From Athripsodes cinereus (Eukaryota; Arthropoda; Insecta; Trichoptera; Leptoceridae), in contig OX388322.1 in assembly GCA_947579605.1 (NCBI GenBank), positions 1,798,001 to 1,862,000 on the forward strand: a DNA stretch of 64,000 nt, written 5' to 3'. The notes below the pieces were generated by a model that ran no database searches, was not told the origin of the DNA, and saw only the letters and a list, made by a program, of their open reading frames with translations. Each line of letters begins with the position of its first letter. Positions within the stretch are counted from its first letter, which is position 1. The position numbers were made by a program, and so were the translations under genes. Positions 42,601 to 53,545 of the stretch are shown piece after piece.

Positions 42601-44157
42601 TATTTTACGTATTAAATTCGGAACTATCAAACAAGGAATATTAATCGTGATTGTTTTTAACGTAAGTGGAATCAAAGCAATTTTATTTATTTTACAACTT
42701 CGCTGTCCCACAGCTCCTTTCAACTGAATAGGCGTAATCGGTGTAATAGGCAAATCACATATTATTTTCTCCCTTAAAAACCTTACAAAATCTAACTCTA
42801 CACAAGTGACTTGACTGCCTGTATCAATTAAACAATTAATTGGATGTCCTCTTATATTTCCCATTATCTCTGGTAACTCTAGGAAATCCCCACCTCTTTC
42901 AGTCTCTGTATATTCATTTTCTTCAAATACAGTGTTACTGTACATAACATGCTTATATTCTACATTAGTTTTATCCTTTTCACACAATATGTCCTCTATA
43001 TTCTTATCTCTTCCAATTTCTAAACAATAATCTAGATTATAATCTAATCCTAATCCTCTCTCTCGTATTACGCCCTTAATGGGCTTTCTTATTCCTTGCA
43101 ACTTCACTCCCAGTCCTTCCCGTGGCATCCAACCCTGCTTTAACATAATATTAACAGCAACTTGATCTTGATATTTATGTATTCCCTCATTTATCTTGTT
43201 AGTTGGATATTGAGGGTCCATTCCAACTAATATTCGTTTCCCTTTTTCAGAAAATGGCAAATTATCAGCTAATGAAGAGGTCCCTTCTCTCACCCAATCA
43301 CCATACATTTCTTTTTGAGGAAGATTATTTTCTTCTACTTGTATCACGTTTGCATCTGCATGTCTTTGTGTCAACACATTTTGTTGTTGTCGTGGAAATT
43401 GTCTGTTTCTGTATAAAGGACTTACGTCCTCATTAGATACCATGCTCCCCAATCTACTTAGTAAATCTGCAGCTTCCATCGCCGTTCCACACTCTCTAGA
43501 GAACCAGAGAGATTGCACTTCCTTGGGAAAGTGTCTCATTATGTCATTAACCAGTAGACTCTCTTCCACGTAATGTGTCAAGGTTCGCGATTTTTCCCAA
43601 AATTCGGAAAAATGCGATACCATAGACTTTCCCATTAATGGTTCCCATTTCGAATTTAAAATCTGTTTCCTTATATTCAGTTGTGAAACCTCTCCCCAAT
43701 AGTTTGCGAGAAAATCTTTTTCAAAATCTTTAAATGTTGCCCATCTTCCCCGATATATGCTTGCCCAGTTCTTTGCTTCGTCAACCAAACATTCTAGGAC
43801 GACCTCTATTGTTCTATACTCGTTATTAGTCTTCCTAATATATTCCTTCATCTCTTCAATAAAATTTACCGGACTGATTCCCTTTGCTGGAAACTTCGGT
43901 TTTGACAAAGAATGATTACACACTTCTTGACAAATAGGTCTCTTTGAAATGGGTGCAATATTATTTGTTGTATCGATATATTCTGACCTGATATCACTTC
44001 TTAATCTCATCCTTCGTTCTAAATCTCCTAATTTACCCATAACTGGAGACATCAGTTTTCTGACAATAGTAGAGATTTTAATAACATTTCCATTTGGTTT
44101 CTTTTTAATTATATTCCTCTTTTCTCTTATAACGTTTTTCTTCGATACCGGTTTCAT
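39679..44157 (-). CDS. gag-pol: Gag-Pol polyprotein (capsid, G-patch, protease, RT, RNase H, integrase)
   Basis: One uninterrupted 1,492-residue frame from the ATG at 44157. Residues 90-240: retrotransposon Gag capsid-like (AKNWASIYRGRW, FLANYWGEVSQ). Residues 331-375: G-patch (QGWMPREGLG, QGIRKPI, RGLGLDY). Protease Asp in IDTGSQ (D445). Reverse transcriptase from about 640, with D727 in TTLDLNNAYF and YLDD at 789-792. RNase H: D939, E981 (SEQEMYAV), D1006 (RTDHHAL), D1049. Integrase zinc finger H1158-H1163-C1193-C1196, catalytic D1225, D1283, E1318, then a GPY/F module (LLWEGPYFV, 1446-1454). No CCHC zinc knuckle seen. All catalytic residues are present, so it is probably functional. Gag and Pol are not separated by a frameshift or stop, so the Gag:Pol ratio must be set another way. 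Confidence 0.96.
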   Translation of the reverse strand: MKPVSKKNVIREKRNIIKKKPNGNVIKISTIVRKLMSPVMGKLGDLERRMRLRSDIRSEYIDTTNNIAPISKRPICQEVCNHSLSKPKFPAKGISPVNFIEEMKEYIRKTNNEYRTIEVVLECLVDEAKNWASIYRGRWATFKDFEKDFLANYWGEVSQLNIRKQILNSKWEPLMGKSMVSHFSEFWEKSRTLTHYVEESLLVNDIMRHFPKEVQSLWFSRECGTAMEAADLLSRLGSMVSNEDVSPLYRNRQFPRQQQNVLTQRHADANVIQVEENNLPQKEMYGDWVREGTSSLADNLPFSEKGKRILVGMDPQYPTNKINEGIHKYQDQVAVNIMLKQGWMPREGLGVKLQGIRKPIKGVIRERGLGLDYNLDYCLEIGRDKNIEDILCEKDKTNVEYKHVMYSNTVFEENEYTETERGGDFLELPEIMGNIRGHPINCLIDTGSQVTCVELDFVRFLREKIICDLPITPITPIQLKGAVGQRSCKINKIALIPLTLKTITINIPCLIVPNLIRKIIIGYDWLNDHSSIITCKIPGQLKFIYNQDSYEVSISRSSIQVNMLKCEVLLSEKKNVDVSRKCVDELEISEFVKGIIDTEGIRSKIYQVLLNNKEVFSDYPGRTNLYHHKISLTDEKPFIRKPYPAPMAYRGRIWEKLLEMEALGILERTSTEYASPLTYTLKKDGTVRILLDARELNTKMIADIERPPLISEIIQKFHGVKYITTLDLNNAYFQIPLEPDSCKYTGFVFNGRSFVYKVLPQGLKTSVAGFCRAMDIILGSEVRDFCINYLDDLLIATKGDMNEHVTHISRVLDRLKLAGMTCTLAKCQFFNVNVKFLGHIISPLGVHMDPEKIAAIRDFPAPTKVKQVRAYLGLCNFYGRFSRFHAGTVKPLCELLKKNVKWRWTEIEAKAFEASKKGFIDSVMLYHHDPNKMYYLQTDSSSIGIGGELYQLDENGEHHVIGFVSKGLTDAEKKWSVSEQEMYAVIYSLKKFETYLRGVKLIIRTDHHALIFLKSWKLHSGRVTRWILYLNQFDYSVEYVKGTDNIGVDIISRYSYDAITKQDDKVYCPEIAGFVVERLENIKKSILNIQNLQREDYFLSDMLKCINGYFGPFDKLVYKYKHHYAVENGVLKYTHKEGDINLLAIPKVMINDIIRYVHEEMGHVGREKTIIYIKKRYFWPNMMRDIKFFVKTCRMCQLAKHKRFNERGIGKSLLPTRIGDIVMADLYGPLPTGSYGFKYLLVIQDSFSKYTKLFKLFKAEGESIIKCVREFHKIIKIDKLLTDNGRQFISWMWKRQIEEMGITLLHTSLYNPGPNGTERVNKELGRMFRIYTHVKHNLWTNFVKTIEEVYNDTVHMSTRYSPNEILFGKPPTLSLDGVSGVEHVSSNLENIREQVKENLKINANIRNNNYNRKWRIMTYKVGDMVKVKTFPRSSKLNKETGKFNLLWEGPYFVGSIPFANAYILVDKNGMVKGTYSPMHLGKYYLNEGENPH

Positions 44158-45047
44158 CTTGTATATTTAATATCTGTAAAATCATATTTACCCAAATTAA
44201 TCAACCTGAAAATACCGCAACCTCATACATATTCAAATTCGAACATATCCACAATTTAAAACACACTTATATATCATAAAACCGACCAACTATTGAATGA
44301 CATTCCAATATAAAAACTATACATATCTAACAAAAAAAAAATATTACTACTGACACACATCTCAACCCCATAAATTATTACAGTATTCAACAGTCAAAAA
44401 CCCCATAAAATTCATCCTTCAAAAATTATTTCAAGGTAGGTCGTTTAACTCTCACATAACTGAAATAAATAACTAACAAAAAAAATGTTTACCATTCTAT
44501 ATACATAACATCTTGATAGGTAGGTACATATAAAAACCCACTATCCACTTAATATCAAGATATAATATTATTATCACCAGCTCATTCCTACTGTAATAAT
44601 AAATTTATCTTAACGAGTTCGTTTTTGTAAAACTAATAATATATTTATTTTCTAATAGATATAAAAAAAAATGCTAACAATTTTTATTTAGTTTGCCCTT
44701 GACTCAATTAATTTAACGTATTTTTAGTGTTCGTAATGTGTTCTATAATATTCGCCGTCTTCTGTCATCAATTTTGAAATGCAAGTCACCTCCTTAAAGG
44801 ATAGGCAGAGAGTTCTAACATAATTTAAAGTCAAAATACTGGAAAATTTCACCCCCCCAAGACAAAAAATCTGCTTCTCGTGTAGAAACCCCCCCTCTCT
44901 TCCATAAGACTATTAATCTATCTCTCACCCCCCCTCCTCTGTAAGACAATTAATTTAAAGATTGGATATTTATCTATTTCTTCCAACTAACTATACTAGC
45001 TCAGATCTACAACCCAATGTTTAATATCTGCAGTGACAGATATTAGA
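44158..45047 (-). other. 5' leader of the retrotransposon
   Basis: About 0.9 kb between the primer-binding site and the Gag-Pol start. Near 44850-44935 the minus strand has three runs of seven or eight G within about 85 nt, otherwise it is AT-rich. Would hold packaging signals in the family; none identified. Confidence 0.55.
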
Positions 45048-45065
45048 TCCTGGCATACGGCACCA
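45048..45065 (-). other. Primer-binding site
   Basis: Minus strand TGGTGCCGTATGCCAGGA, starting five bases inside the 5' LTR. TGG pairs with the CCA end of a tRNA. TGGTGCCG recalls a tRNA-Phe site, but the rest does not match the tRNA-Phe end I know, so the primer is unassigned. Confidence 0.65.
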
Positions 45066-45070
45066 TTTTC

Positions 45071-48000
45071 TGTCGTGGTCCCCCCCACAAGAGGAAAAGA
45101 AAAAGAAAAACCGTTGAGACCACATTGACAGGAAATAAATAAAATATATTTATTTATTTCGACGAGAGAATAAATACGTATTTATCCTCTGAGTTGGAAG
45201 TAATTAAACTAAAAAGAATCGAGTTTATCCAATCTACGCAAATTTATAAATTTCTTTTCGCAATTACGTCTTTATAATATTCCGATTAAAATTTAATAAT
45301 ACAAAATTACTTTCATATCACCTACCTACTTATAAGATCTATGAATAATTATATTCGTTGTGTGTAAAGATGTCATACGTACATAATAATATATACCTAC
45401 TAGTTAACCCATATCATTCACACCTCACTATAATTAAAAATATTTCCGAACGTTTAACGTAAGACCCGTCAAAAGTGTCGGCCGCTAAATTCAACAATTT
45501 TCGTTTCTTCAAAGATTTTGGCACATGATATTCTAGTTAATTAATAAAAAATGCGTTAAGGACGTTTTCTACGTTGTGTTTACGATTTATAAAAGAAAAC
45601 TTTATCAGTGGAAAACAAACAATAATTTCTATTCAGAAACATAAAAGCATAATTTATATAACAATCAAAATTTAATTTTCTGTTGTACATAAAGGTTAGT
45701 AATTAATAAATTATTTCCTTTTATACTCTGCGTTAGCAAGTATAAAAGCCTTACCTTATTGCTGAAAATACACAAAGAAAACAACACACAATAACAATCA
45801 AGAATAAATATCAAATTTTTTTTATGTACCACAGAAATCCATGTTATTTGTTAGAAATAGTCAATGAAATAATATTTTATCAAACTTATGATTCAACGTT
45901 ATCGAAAGTTTATTTCTGTAATTATATTACAGATTAGTTTTGAATGCAGTTTTATTTATAAAAGGCATATGGTTTCATACATAAAATAGTATCTGTCTAA
46001 AGCGCCAGGGGCGCATCGAGATGAAATATTTTACTGAACCAAAGTTTGACAAAATTCAATCACTGACTATTTTTGTTAATTTTAACAATAAAAATTGGTT
46101 TGTTAGTGAAAATTTGCTCCTACACACGCAAATTTCGATCTGACACAGCCTTTCATACACTATTGTCAGCCTCATTAGTATACAATATGATAAATTAAGA
46201 GAATATAATACATATATATTTTCATGCAAAATAAAATATAATAATATAATATTTTCTGCGGAATTCGCTTAGCCTTGCGGCCATGATAACCGGAAGAAGT
46301 TTAATCACGAATTTTAATTTTTTCACGCTGGGTATCCCAGTATTCCACGCTGGGACTTGTGGGTGTGGATGGTGGGACGTTAGTTTATGATATAATAAGA
46401 GATATTTACATAAAATAAATATGAGTTTAAAAATTCATGCTCAAGTTAGTATTCAAAATTTCATAAAAATAAAAATTTATTCAATGTTTCTGAGTCCGTC
46501 CCTGCTCTTATTATCAAGTAATGTCTATAAATTTAATTTACAAATAATATTAGTTATCCAAATTTTATTAATTTGGGAAAATAAAATAATTTTATGTTCT
46601 GAATTCGACTCTGTTCACATAATTGAGTAATCCTCCACAAGACAAAATTGCAAACAATGCTAGTCTACAAATCTAACAATGTAGAAAATAAAATATCAAA
46701 CTAGTCAATCTCACAAGAAATTATCAAACTTTACTTTAAAAGAGACATTTAATAAGATAAAAGAAAATTTTTAAAATAAAATATTCAAAACAGTTAAATT
46801 CTATAAAATAAAATTAAAAAAATAGAAAAGAATCTTAACTTCGGTTAAAGCTGATATATTCTGCAATTCTCGACACTGAAAACACTGAATTTAATTTTAG
46901 AATTTTATTGATTTTAATTTAGGATGATTTCTTATTATCTCAAAATAGAGATAATCACAAAAGAAGAAAAAAACATATTTTAATTTCTACTTGGAGAGGA
47001 GTACACCAAAAATCAAAATACAACACTGAATTTAATTTTATTCCTCTCTCATCTCCTTGCAAGAAAACACTATCCCGAGTCGATGTTGTGACCTCATATT
47101 TATAATCTCCCATTTCTTTGTCTAAAATTCAATTTGGTACCTACCTACTTTCTTCACCCAAGTAGATACTAGTATCTACTCTCCATGTTGAAGTATATCT
47201 CCATGAACCCAATAAATCCAGGGTTATAACGCTTCAACCAACTATTACCACCATTTCATATAAGTACTAAGTTATTATTTATATAAACAATTCGTATTTA
47301 TCAGTCAACTAAGATCCCAAAACTATAGATAAAATGAAACTTCAATCTCAATAAAACAGTAAAAGTTGTTTATGATCTTGAATACAATTCCTTAAAACAC
47401 TTCATAAATACATACCCCAATCTTAATTATGTAATTTAAATTAAAACATCTATCCATTTACCTCACTTTGTCAAAATAAATAACTGAATTGTTAATAAAT
47501 GCTATTTTCTTATCTATTTAACATTCGGCGAATTTACTTATTCGAATAAATTCATTCTGATTTCAACTTACAATAAAACAAGCCATTATAATTTTCCTCA
47601 TTTTGTACATAAATATTCTCAGAAAATCAAAATATAACACGCCTTTTATCCTTACAGTTTAAAAATCGATGGATATTTCATGATATTCTTATAAACAGAC
47701 GACACGTGTCAATAACTAGATCGAAGCGTTGGGTAACTTTTATCAGTTTTTCGTAAATCGAATTTTCTTAAGAAACATCAATTTCATTGTAAGAATATCA
47801 TTTCTATTTACAATATTTTAATTATTTATATATAAATAACTTTGACAAAATATCAAGCAGTTTTAATACTTCAATAAAACCTAACTTCACTATTATAATA
47901 GTGAGGAATTTAATATTCAATACAATTTTACAAACATTTTCTTATTCGAAATGTTTACAATTGTTAATATATATCTTTATAAAGCTTCAGACTAAGCAAA

Positions 48001-48440
48001 TCCAAAGTAAGTTATTGAATTTCCTATTTTTGTCTCAAGCAAATTATCAGTACAACAAAACCCAAATGCAACTTACCTCATCTTCCTCACAAACATTTAG
48101 TTATGTCTTAACCTTTTATTATATAAACAATTATTAAAGTTCATATCTTGATTCTTTGTCCACGTGTATCGTCAAGGATTTTCTTTGTTCAAAATAACAC
48201 ACGTGCCTCGTAAGCATGTGTCTAAAAAGTTTTGACCTCGCCCCAAAAATCTCTGCTCGTGTCCTTTTCATAACACGTGTTTAATTACTCTGAGTTCAAA
48301 CTTCAACACGCGCCTTTCATAAGTATCAACATATTGTTTATAAATTTAAAATAGAGCTCCCATAATCTAACTTATAATATATATATAGTTTAAGATTTAT
48401 TTAATTATTAATGAAACCTTGCAAAACCTTATCCATGTCA
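45071..48440 (-). repeat. 5' long terminal repeat (3,370 bp)
   Basis: Partner of the 34991-38360 repeat; apparently identical, which points to a very recent insertion, since LTRs are made equal at integration and diverge afterwards. Confidence 0.96.
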
Positions 48441-48444
48441 CTTT
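48441..48444. repeat. Target-site duplication (CTTT), right
   Basis: Matches 34987-34990. Confidence 0.8.
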
Positions 48445-49204
48445 TCTATTACGAAGACCCTTCAAAGCACAATTATTAGGAACTACATGATCTAGCAATG
48501 TGATCCTCGGATGACCACGTTTCCTGAAGTCACGTTTCTGAACTAATTAAAAAATAAAAATTATTCATTTCCAATTTCAAAATGCGAGTGACACCTATTT
48601 TTGTTCATCCGGGACCTTGTGGATTATTCGACAATCATTGTGTAAAAGACAGACTATTAAATATATATGTATAAATGTAGGTATATAATAATGTTGCCAG
48701 GGTGTGATAAACATAATGATTTATTAATGAAGAAGATCATTGATCAATACTGTTAGGTTGGTATTATTATTGTTATTGTCGGTGTTTCTGTTAGTGTTGA
48801 GAGCATTAGGTGTCGCTGAGTTTCGAAATCAGCTATAACACATTTTTGTGATTCGGAGAAATTTGATAAAAGTATTATTTTTGTATTTACATCAACACAA
48901 CCTTTTACATGTAAATCAAGCACAAACAGACGCAATAATTAAAAATCACAAATCAAAAATACATTTTTGTATTATTTTAGTGTAATTTATTAATAAGAAT
49001 CAATCAATAGATTAAATATTGCACCACAAAAGATGTCAATGGGAAACAATAGGTCTATGATATAAGTATTAAACGCATTTTCCTGAAGTCAAACAAGTTT
49101 GTTAATTATATGATTGTTATAACAGTTCAATTTCAAATTTTTTTTTCCATTAAACACATAACAATAAACTGTTGAGTAAATCGAGAATACTAAATGACAC
49201 ATTT
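48445..49204. other. Stretch without a recognised gene
   Basis: AT-rich flank of the retrotransposon; a 60-codon minus-strand frame at 48753-48935 has no supporting motif. Confidence 0.3.
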
Positions 49205-49400
49205 CCCCTATTCTATTTCATTTTTAGTGTGTACTAACTAAAATAGGAACGTTCCAACGATCGCACATTGGTATTCTATAAACTCTAAAATATCCTATAA
49301 AATACGAAATTTAGTGGACGTGACCTTAATTTAATAATTAACTTAATTATTAAATTAAGGTACGTTCTTATTTTAGTTTGAACCAATATAGAATAGGGGG
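49205..49400. mobile_element. Palindromic MITE
   Basis: Outer arms: CCCCTATTCTAT...AACTAAAATAGGAACGT on the left, and on the reverse strand of the right CCCCTATTCTATATTGGTTC...AACTAAAATAAGAACGT. The centre holds a second, 37-nt palindrome (49324-49360, starting CCTTAATTTAATAATTAA). About 196 bp, no coding capacity. Confidence 0.7.
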
Positions 49401-49954
49401 TAGTAAGGGATATAGCGAGATTCTTTTCTCAATATCATTTTATGTTATTTTTTTATACAAATGGTGAGTGTTTTGAAAGATACAATTTTCTATGGTTATA
49501 GAATATTGTAGCACAGGACAGGGAGGTTTTCGCCGAAGTGATCACCAACGTCGGGAAGACCTGACATGGCACAGGAAGATAAAGGTAGAATATTTAATAA
49601 CGAATCCAACGACATACATATATATTGATTTATTTATATATATAACTCAATTTTCGTGAAAATGTGTTATAGCGGATTTTGAAACTCGACTTCACACTGA
49701 TATTTGTGTATATGAGTTGATTGATGGTTTGGGGAAATGGGAGAATTTACAGGAATATGTAAGGAAGTAAATTACTAGATGTAACTTACATACCTACAAT
49801 ATTATGTATTGACATGTTCACATATTATTATGCTATAGACATGCACTATAAGGCGCCATGCACATGCACCCGCATGTGGTCAAGCCATTAGTCTGACCGC
49901 ATCTAATAAATTTGAGGGCATCCTCTTCTATAACTACTTCTATTTGAACATTAC
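49401..49954. other. Stretch without a recognised gene
   Basis: AT-rich, nothing recognised. Confidence 0.3.
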
Positions 49955-50270
49955 TGCATATCCCAAAAGTGAGGTAGGCACAGACTAACTAGCTGCATAC
50001 AATAAACATGCTAGCTGTCAATAAAAAAATAAAACATTCAGGATGGGTGGCAAACCTCATCGCTGAAATTAAGATGTAATCCTCTCCGTACCATAATATA
50101 ATAAATATAAGACCATCAGTATAATGCCACCAAAAAATTAATCATTCATGATGGGTGGCAAAACTCATCGCTAAATTCAAGATGTAATCCTCCCCGTGCC
50201 ATGATTTAATAAATAAGGCAATCAGTATTATAATATATGTAGCATGTCTTGTCACTGAATTTTAAATGTT
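49955..50270 (+). repeat. Family A, partially duplicated in tandem
   Basis: GCATATCCCAAAAGTGAGGT, then CATTCAGGATGGGTGGCAAA, CCTCATCGCTGAAATTAAGA, TGTAATCCTCTCCGTACCAT. A second round follows from 50120: CATTCATGATGGGTGGCAAA, ACTCATCGCTAAATTCAAGA, TGTAATCCTCCCCGTGCCAT. The ~115-bp core is thus repeated twice with an aberrant order of blocks. Confidence 0.7.
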
Positions 50271-50379
50271 GGGGTATGTCTTATTTAAATTTAAAAAAAT
50301 ATTTCGATCATGAAGATGACTACTGCCCTGAAAATTTTCAGTATCACAGTTTTATTTTATTTATTTAAGATTTATTTTT

Positions 50380-50500
50380 ATTCTTTACCGTACATTGGTT
50401 TTAACAACAATAATAACAAAGTATCATAAAATTATCAGTTAGTTAATTAAATGTATAGAGAGCGAGTTTATCGTTAGATTGTGATATCTTCCAACTAACC
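50380..50500 (-). repeat. Short LINE-a tail
   Basis: On the minus strand begins GGTTAGTTGGAAGATATCAC, then CGATAAACTCGCTCTCTA, and ends GGTAAAGAATAAAAATAAAT. Confidence 0.7.
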
Positions 50501-50579
50501 TGGAATATAGTAACGTGCTGATTTGATTTTTTCGTGGTCTTGGGAAGAATAAAATAGAACAGAATATTTGTAATTGATA

Positions 50580-50680
50580 TAGGTATTAATTCTACACAGG
50601 TGTTGGAAGTCTTACTTTCAATCTAGCTATCCCGGGATTAAATCCTGCCGTTGGTGATCTACTCTACCTTCACGAGAGAA
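50580..50680 (+). repeat. Possible tRNA-like SINE head
   Basis: GGTGTTGGAAGTCTTAC and GGGATTAAATCCTGCC could be degenerate A and B boxes 35 bp apart. No second copy is seen in the window. Confidence 0.2.
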
Positions 50681-50774
50681 GCATATGACTTATCGTATCC
50701 AGGTTTTTACATCTTTTGAGAAAAATAATTTTGCTACATTTACCTATGCCAGTTATTTTTTTGATGATACAAAA

Positions 50775-51215
50775 TTCAACACAAATTAAAAGCAATTGTT
50801 TTTTTCTACTATATTGATCTACGTCTTTAATCTTTCAAGGATATTGACAATGTCTTTGAAAACGTTTCTTTCAATTAAAATCAATATTGTGGAAAAACAT
50901 TTGTTTTTCTGTTCACTGTGTCGGTGTTTAGGTAGTAGAATTACATAACGAAATTAAAAAACAAATGTTTTATTCTACTATATATTATTACTTATTGCAA
51001 GAGACATTTTTTGTCTTGTAAGAATATTGTTAATCGATTGATTGGAAATTGATTGAAAATGTCCTTAAAAGACGAAAGACGTCTCTCTCGACGATAAAAA
51101 CATATACAGTAGTCAATAAAACATTGGTTTTTTATTTCGTCATTTGTTATTGATTTCGTTATGGAGTTCTACTCCCTCTATACGCCGACACAGCTAATAG
51201 TGTATTTAGTGCCTT
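50775..51215. repeat. Pair of H3 repeats (one minus, one plus)
   Basis: A minus copy (50775-50960, containing the reverse of AATTCTACTACCTAAACACC GACACAGTGAA) is followed by a plus copy ending in TGTCCTTAAAAGACGAAAGA, CGTCTCTCTCGACGATAAAA and GGAGTTCTACTCCCTCTATA. The plus copy retains a GTC-loop-GAC hairpin, GAAA and the palindrome GACGTC followed by TC. Confidence 0.5.
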
Positions 51216-51699
51216 AACAGATAGTATTATTTTTGAAGAATTTGTATTGTTTTAAGTAATTTAATGGCTTGAGGAGATTCCCATTGATGCGGGCAATCGT
51301 ATGTTTTTGTCACTAGCTCACTAAGACCAAAAATAAACACACTGATTCATCTAAAGAATGCATTAATTCACCCCCTCGACTTATACTCCGAGTACTGCAT
51401 CGATGTAACTAAACATCGATTAGATTTTGGTTATCGATACCATAGAACATTATAAATATATGTAACTCTTTATTGATAGTGTCTTAAATAACATCGATAT
51501 AACCTATCTTCTACTTCGGCCACTTTTTTATTCATTTACGAGTAAAACCAATACAATTTATGATCGAACTTTGGACAAAGGCCTCCACTATGAATGTTTA
51601 ATCCCCTCTGTTACCCTGTGCTTGCTGTATTTTCTTTCTTCCAATGGTCATCTTTGAATCATCGACTAACAATACCATATTCAAGATTCTGAGATATTT
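51216..51699. other. Stretch without a recognised gene
   Basis: Nothing recognised; repeated ATCGAT motifs around 51400-51500. Confidence 0.3.
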
Positions 51700-52060
51700 T
51701 TTTTTGCTAAAATCGAAGACAACGTCAAATATTTCAAATTCCTATACTATTTGAAACTAAAAAATACTACCAACTTCTACACCATCACGGCACATCACAC
51801 AAGTGAGGTAGCCAGCAGACCAGCTGCATGTAATAAAAATGTAAGCTATCCTCTCCATGCCAATATAAAATCAAGACATTCAGGATGAGTGACAAACCTC
51901 ATCGCTGAATTTAAGATGTAGAATGAATGAAAAAAAATAGACGTCATTTTTGGAAAATTTGTAAAAACTTGTAAGAGAAACCAAATATAATTTTTTTACT
52001 CACCAGTCGATCTCTTGTCATCTAATTTCATTGCTGTAGATCGCCGATGGTATAAGTCCG
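51700..52060 (+). repeat. Copy of the 7.2-kb repeat, split by family A
   Basis: ATATTTCAAATTCCTATACT upstream and GTCGATCTCTTGTCATCTAA, GTAGATCGCCGATGGTATAA downstream match the 7.25-7.9-kb repeat. A family A copy sits between the halves. Confidence 0.5.
51778..51925 (+). repeat. Family A copy
   Basis: ACACCATCACGGCACATCAC, AAGTGAGGTAGCCAGCAGAC, GACATTCAGGATGAGTGACA, CTCATCGCTGAATTTAAGAT. Confidence 0.8.
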
Positions 52061-53391
52061 CCCACATTGCTCTATATTATTATTCACCTTGAATCAGAGC
52101 ATCTGTCAACATGTATGTCTAGTTTAATTTTTTTCATTGACTATCGATTATATTGTTATCGATGCTCGATATAAAATATTTGCTCCGAATCGTACCACAG
52201 TTTTGTTATTAACACAATGTACATACAAGTAGAAACATGAACAATGCAATTGTCTTCACAGGGGAGAGAGAGAGTGAGACAATCCGACGGAAGTTGAACC
52301 GGAATTTCCGGTGACAATTAGATCATGAGAGAGTTGAGAGAGGATGAGGAGGTGTGTGTAGTTAGTTTAGAAGGAGTGGGATAGACAAAGCAGGGGGTTA
52401 TGAGGGGGGAAAAAATCAACAGATATTATTTTAATATGTTCATAAATATGTAAGTATGTATATTTTTTTTAAATATGTTCTTTGACGTCACTTTTGACAT
52501 AAAGAGGACATCTTACACGTTCATTAAAAGTAGTCAGTCTGCTGGCTACCCTAAATTATGTATAATTCGACTGTCCATTCCACGACTCAACATGAAAAAA
52601 ATACTTGTATTCGAGAAATTGTCATTTTTGTTATATTTATATTATGTACACTTTAAAAACACAACAGAAAGTGAAATATACTATATAATAATCACGCTGT
52701 TAAAGATATAATAATATGTTGTCTTTGTTCCGTTCAATAGTTAAAGACTTCCAAATATTTATTTGTTGATTATTGTAAAAAGGTACCTACATTATTTTTT
52801 CCACAATTAATATTTTTATTCCAATTATTTTCAATTGACTCCAAATAAATTTTTCATGTATAAAGGGAACTGTGTACTTTTTACAGTTCTGATTTTTGTA
52901 GAATTGAAAGAGAAGCGTTGATTGTGTGTATTTCCAATTAAATATATTTTTTTTTTAATTTTTTGACTTCGAGTTATGGTAGGTACTAGACAGTCGATAA
53001 ATCAAAGAATACATTTTTTGACGTTATCATTATAGTTTTAGTATTCACCACAATTTCGCAAAGAGATTGTTTATGATATCACTACTGTGTTTTTTCAATC
53101 TGATTTTGAATTCCTTGGCGATGCTGGGTATAATTCTAGTTTCTAATGAACAAGAAGTGGTGGTAGCTGGTTACCTATTAGGTATACCTACAATACCAAA
53201 ACGACTTAACGAAGTTAGTTGTTGAACTAAGTAACTATACTAGCTCCAGTGAATTACTTGGCTGGTTTACTTACTGTTTGTAAACTATCTAACTTTTTAA
53301 AATAATAAAAAGAAAAATTCTTTATCCAGGTTTAAATTTCTTTATCCTTGAAGTACCTAGAAAATAATTGGTCTACCACTCTTTACTGCAA
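52061..53391. other. Stretch without a recognised gene
   Basis: 52255-52410 is strongly purine-rich on the plus strand (AGAGAGAGAGTGAGA, GAGGATGAGGAGGTG). CAGTCTGCTGGCTACCCTAA at 52537 is a stray family A end. Otherwise AT-rich and unrecognised. Confidence 0.35.
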
Positions 53392-53545
53392 GTTTTTTCG
53401 AGTGTCCTATAAATTGCAAATATTCGAAAAATAAAGACATTTACATCTTAAATTCAGCGATGAGGTTTGTCGCCTTGCCATCCTGAATGTCTTAATTTTT
53501 TATGGCACGGAGAGGACAGCTTTCATGTATTGCAACTTATTGCCT
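53392..53545 (-). repeat. Family A copy
   Basis: TCGAGTGTCCTATAAATTGC, CATCTTAAATTCAGCGATGA, GCCATCCTGAATGTCTTAAT, GGCACGGAGAGGACAGCTTT in reverse orientation. Confidence 0.75.

Larger units (their letters stand above)
34991..48440 (-). mobile_element. Complete Ty3/Gypsy-type LTR retrotransposon, 13.45 kb
   Basis: An intact element on the minus strand. Order in its own direction: 5' LTR (45071-48440), primer-binding site, ~0.9-kb leader, one Gag-Pol frame (44157-39679), ~1.3-kb 3' untranslated region, polypurine tract, 3' LTR (34991-38360). The 4-bp target duplications match. RNase H before integrase places it in Ty3/Gypsy. The LTRs are unusually long (3,370 bp each, half the element), as known for a few insect lineages such as Woot and Ulysses; kinship with these is only a suggestion. 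No envelope frame is present. Confidence 0.96.
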
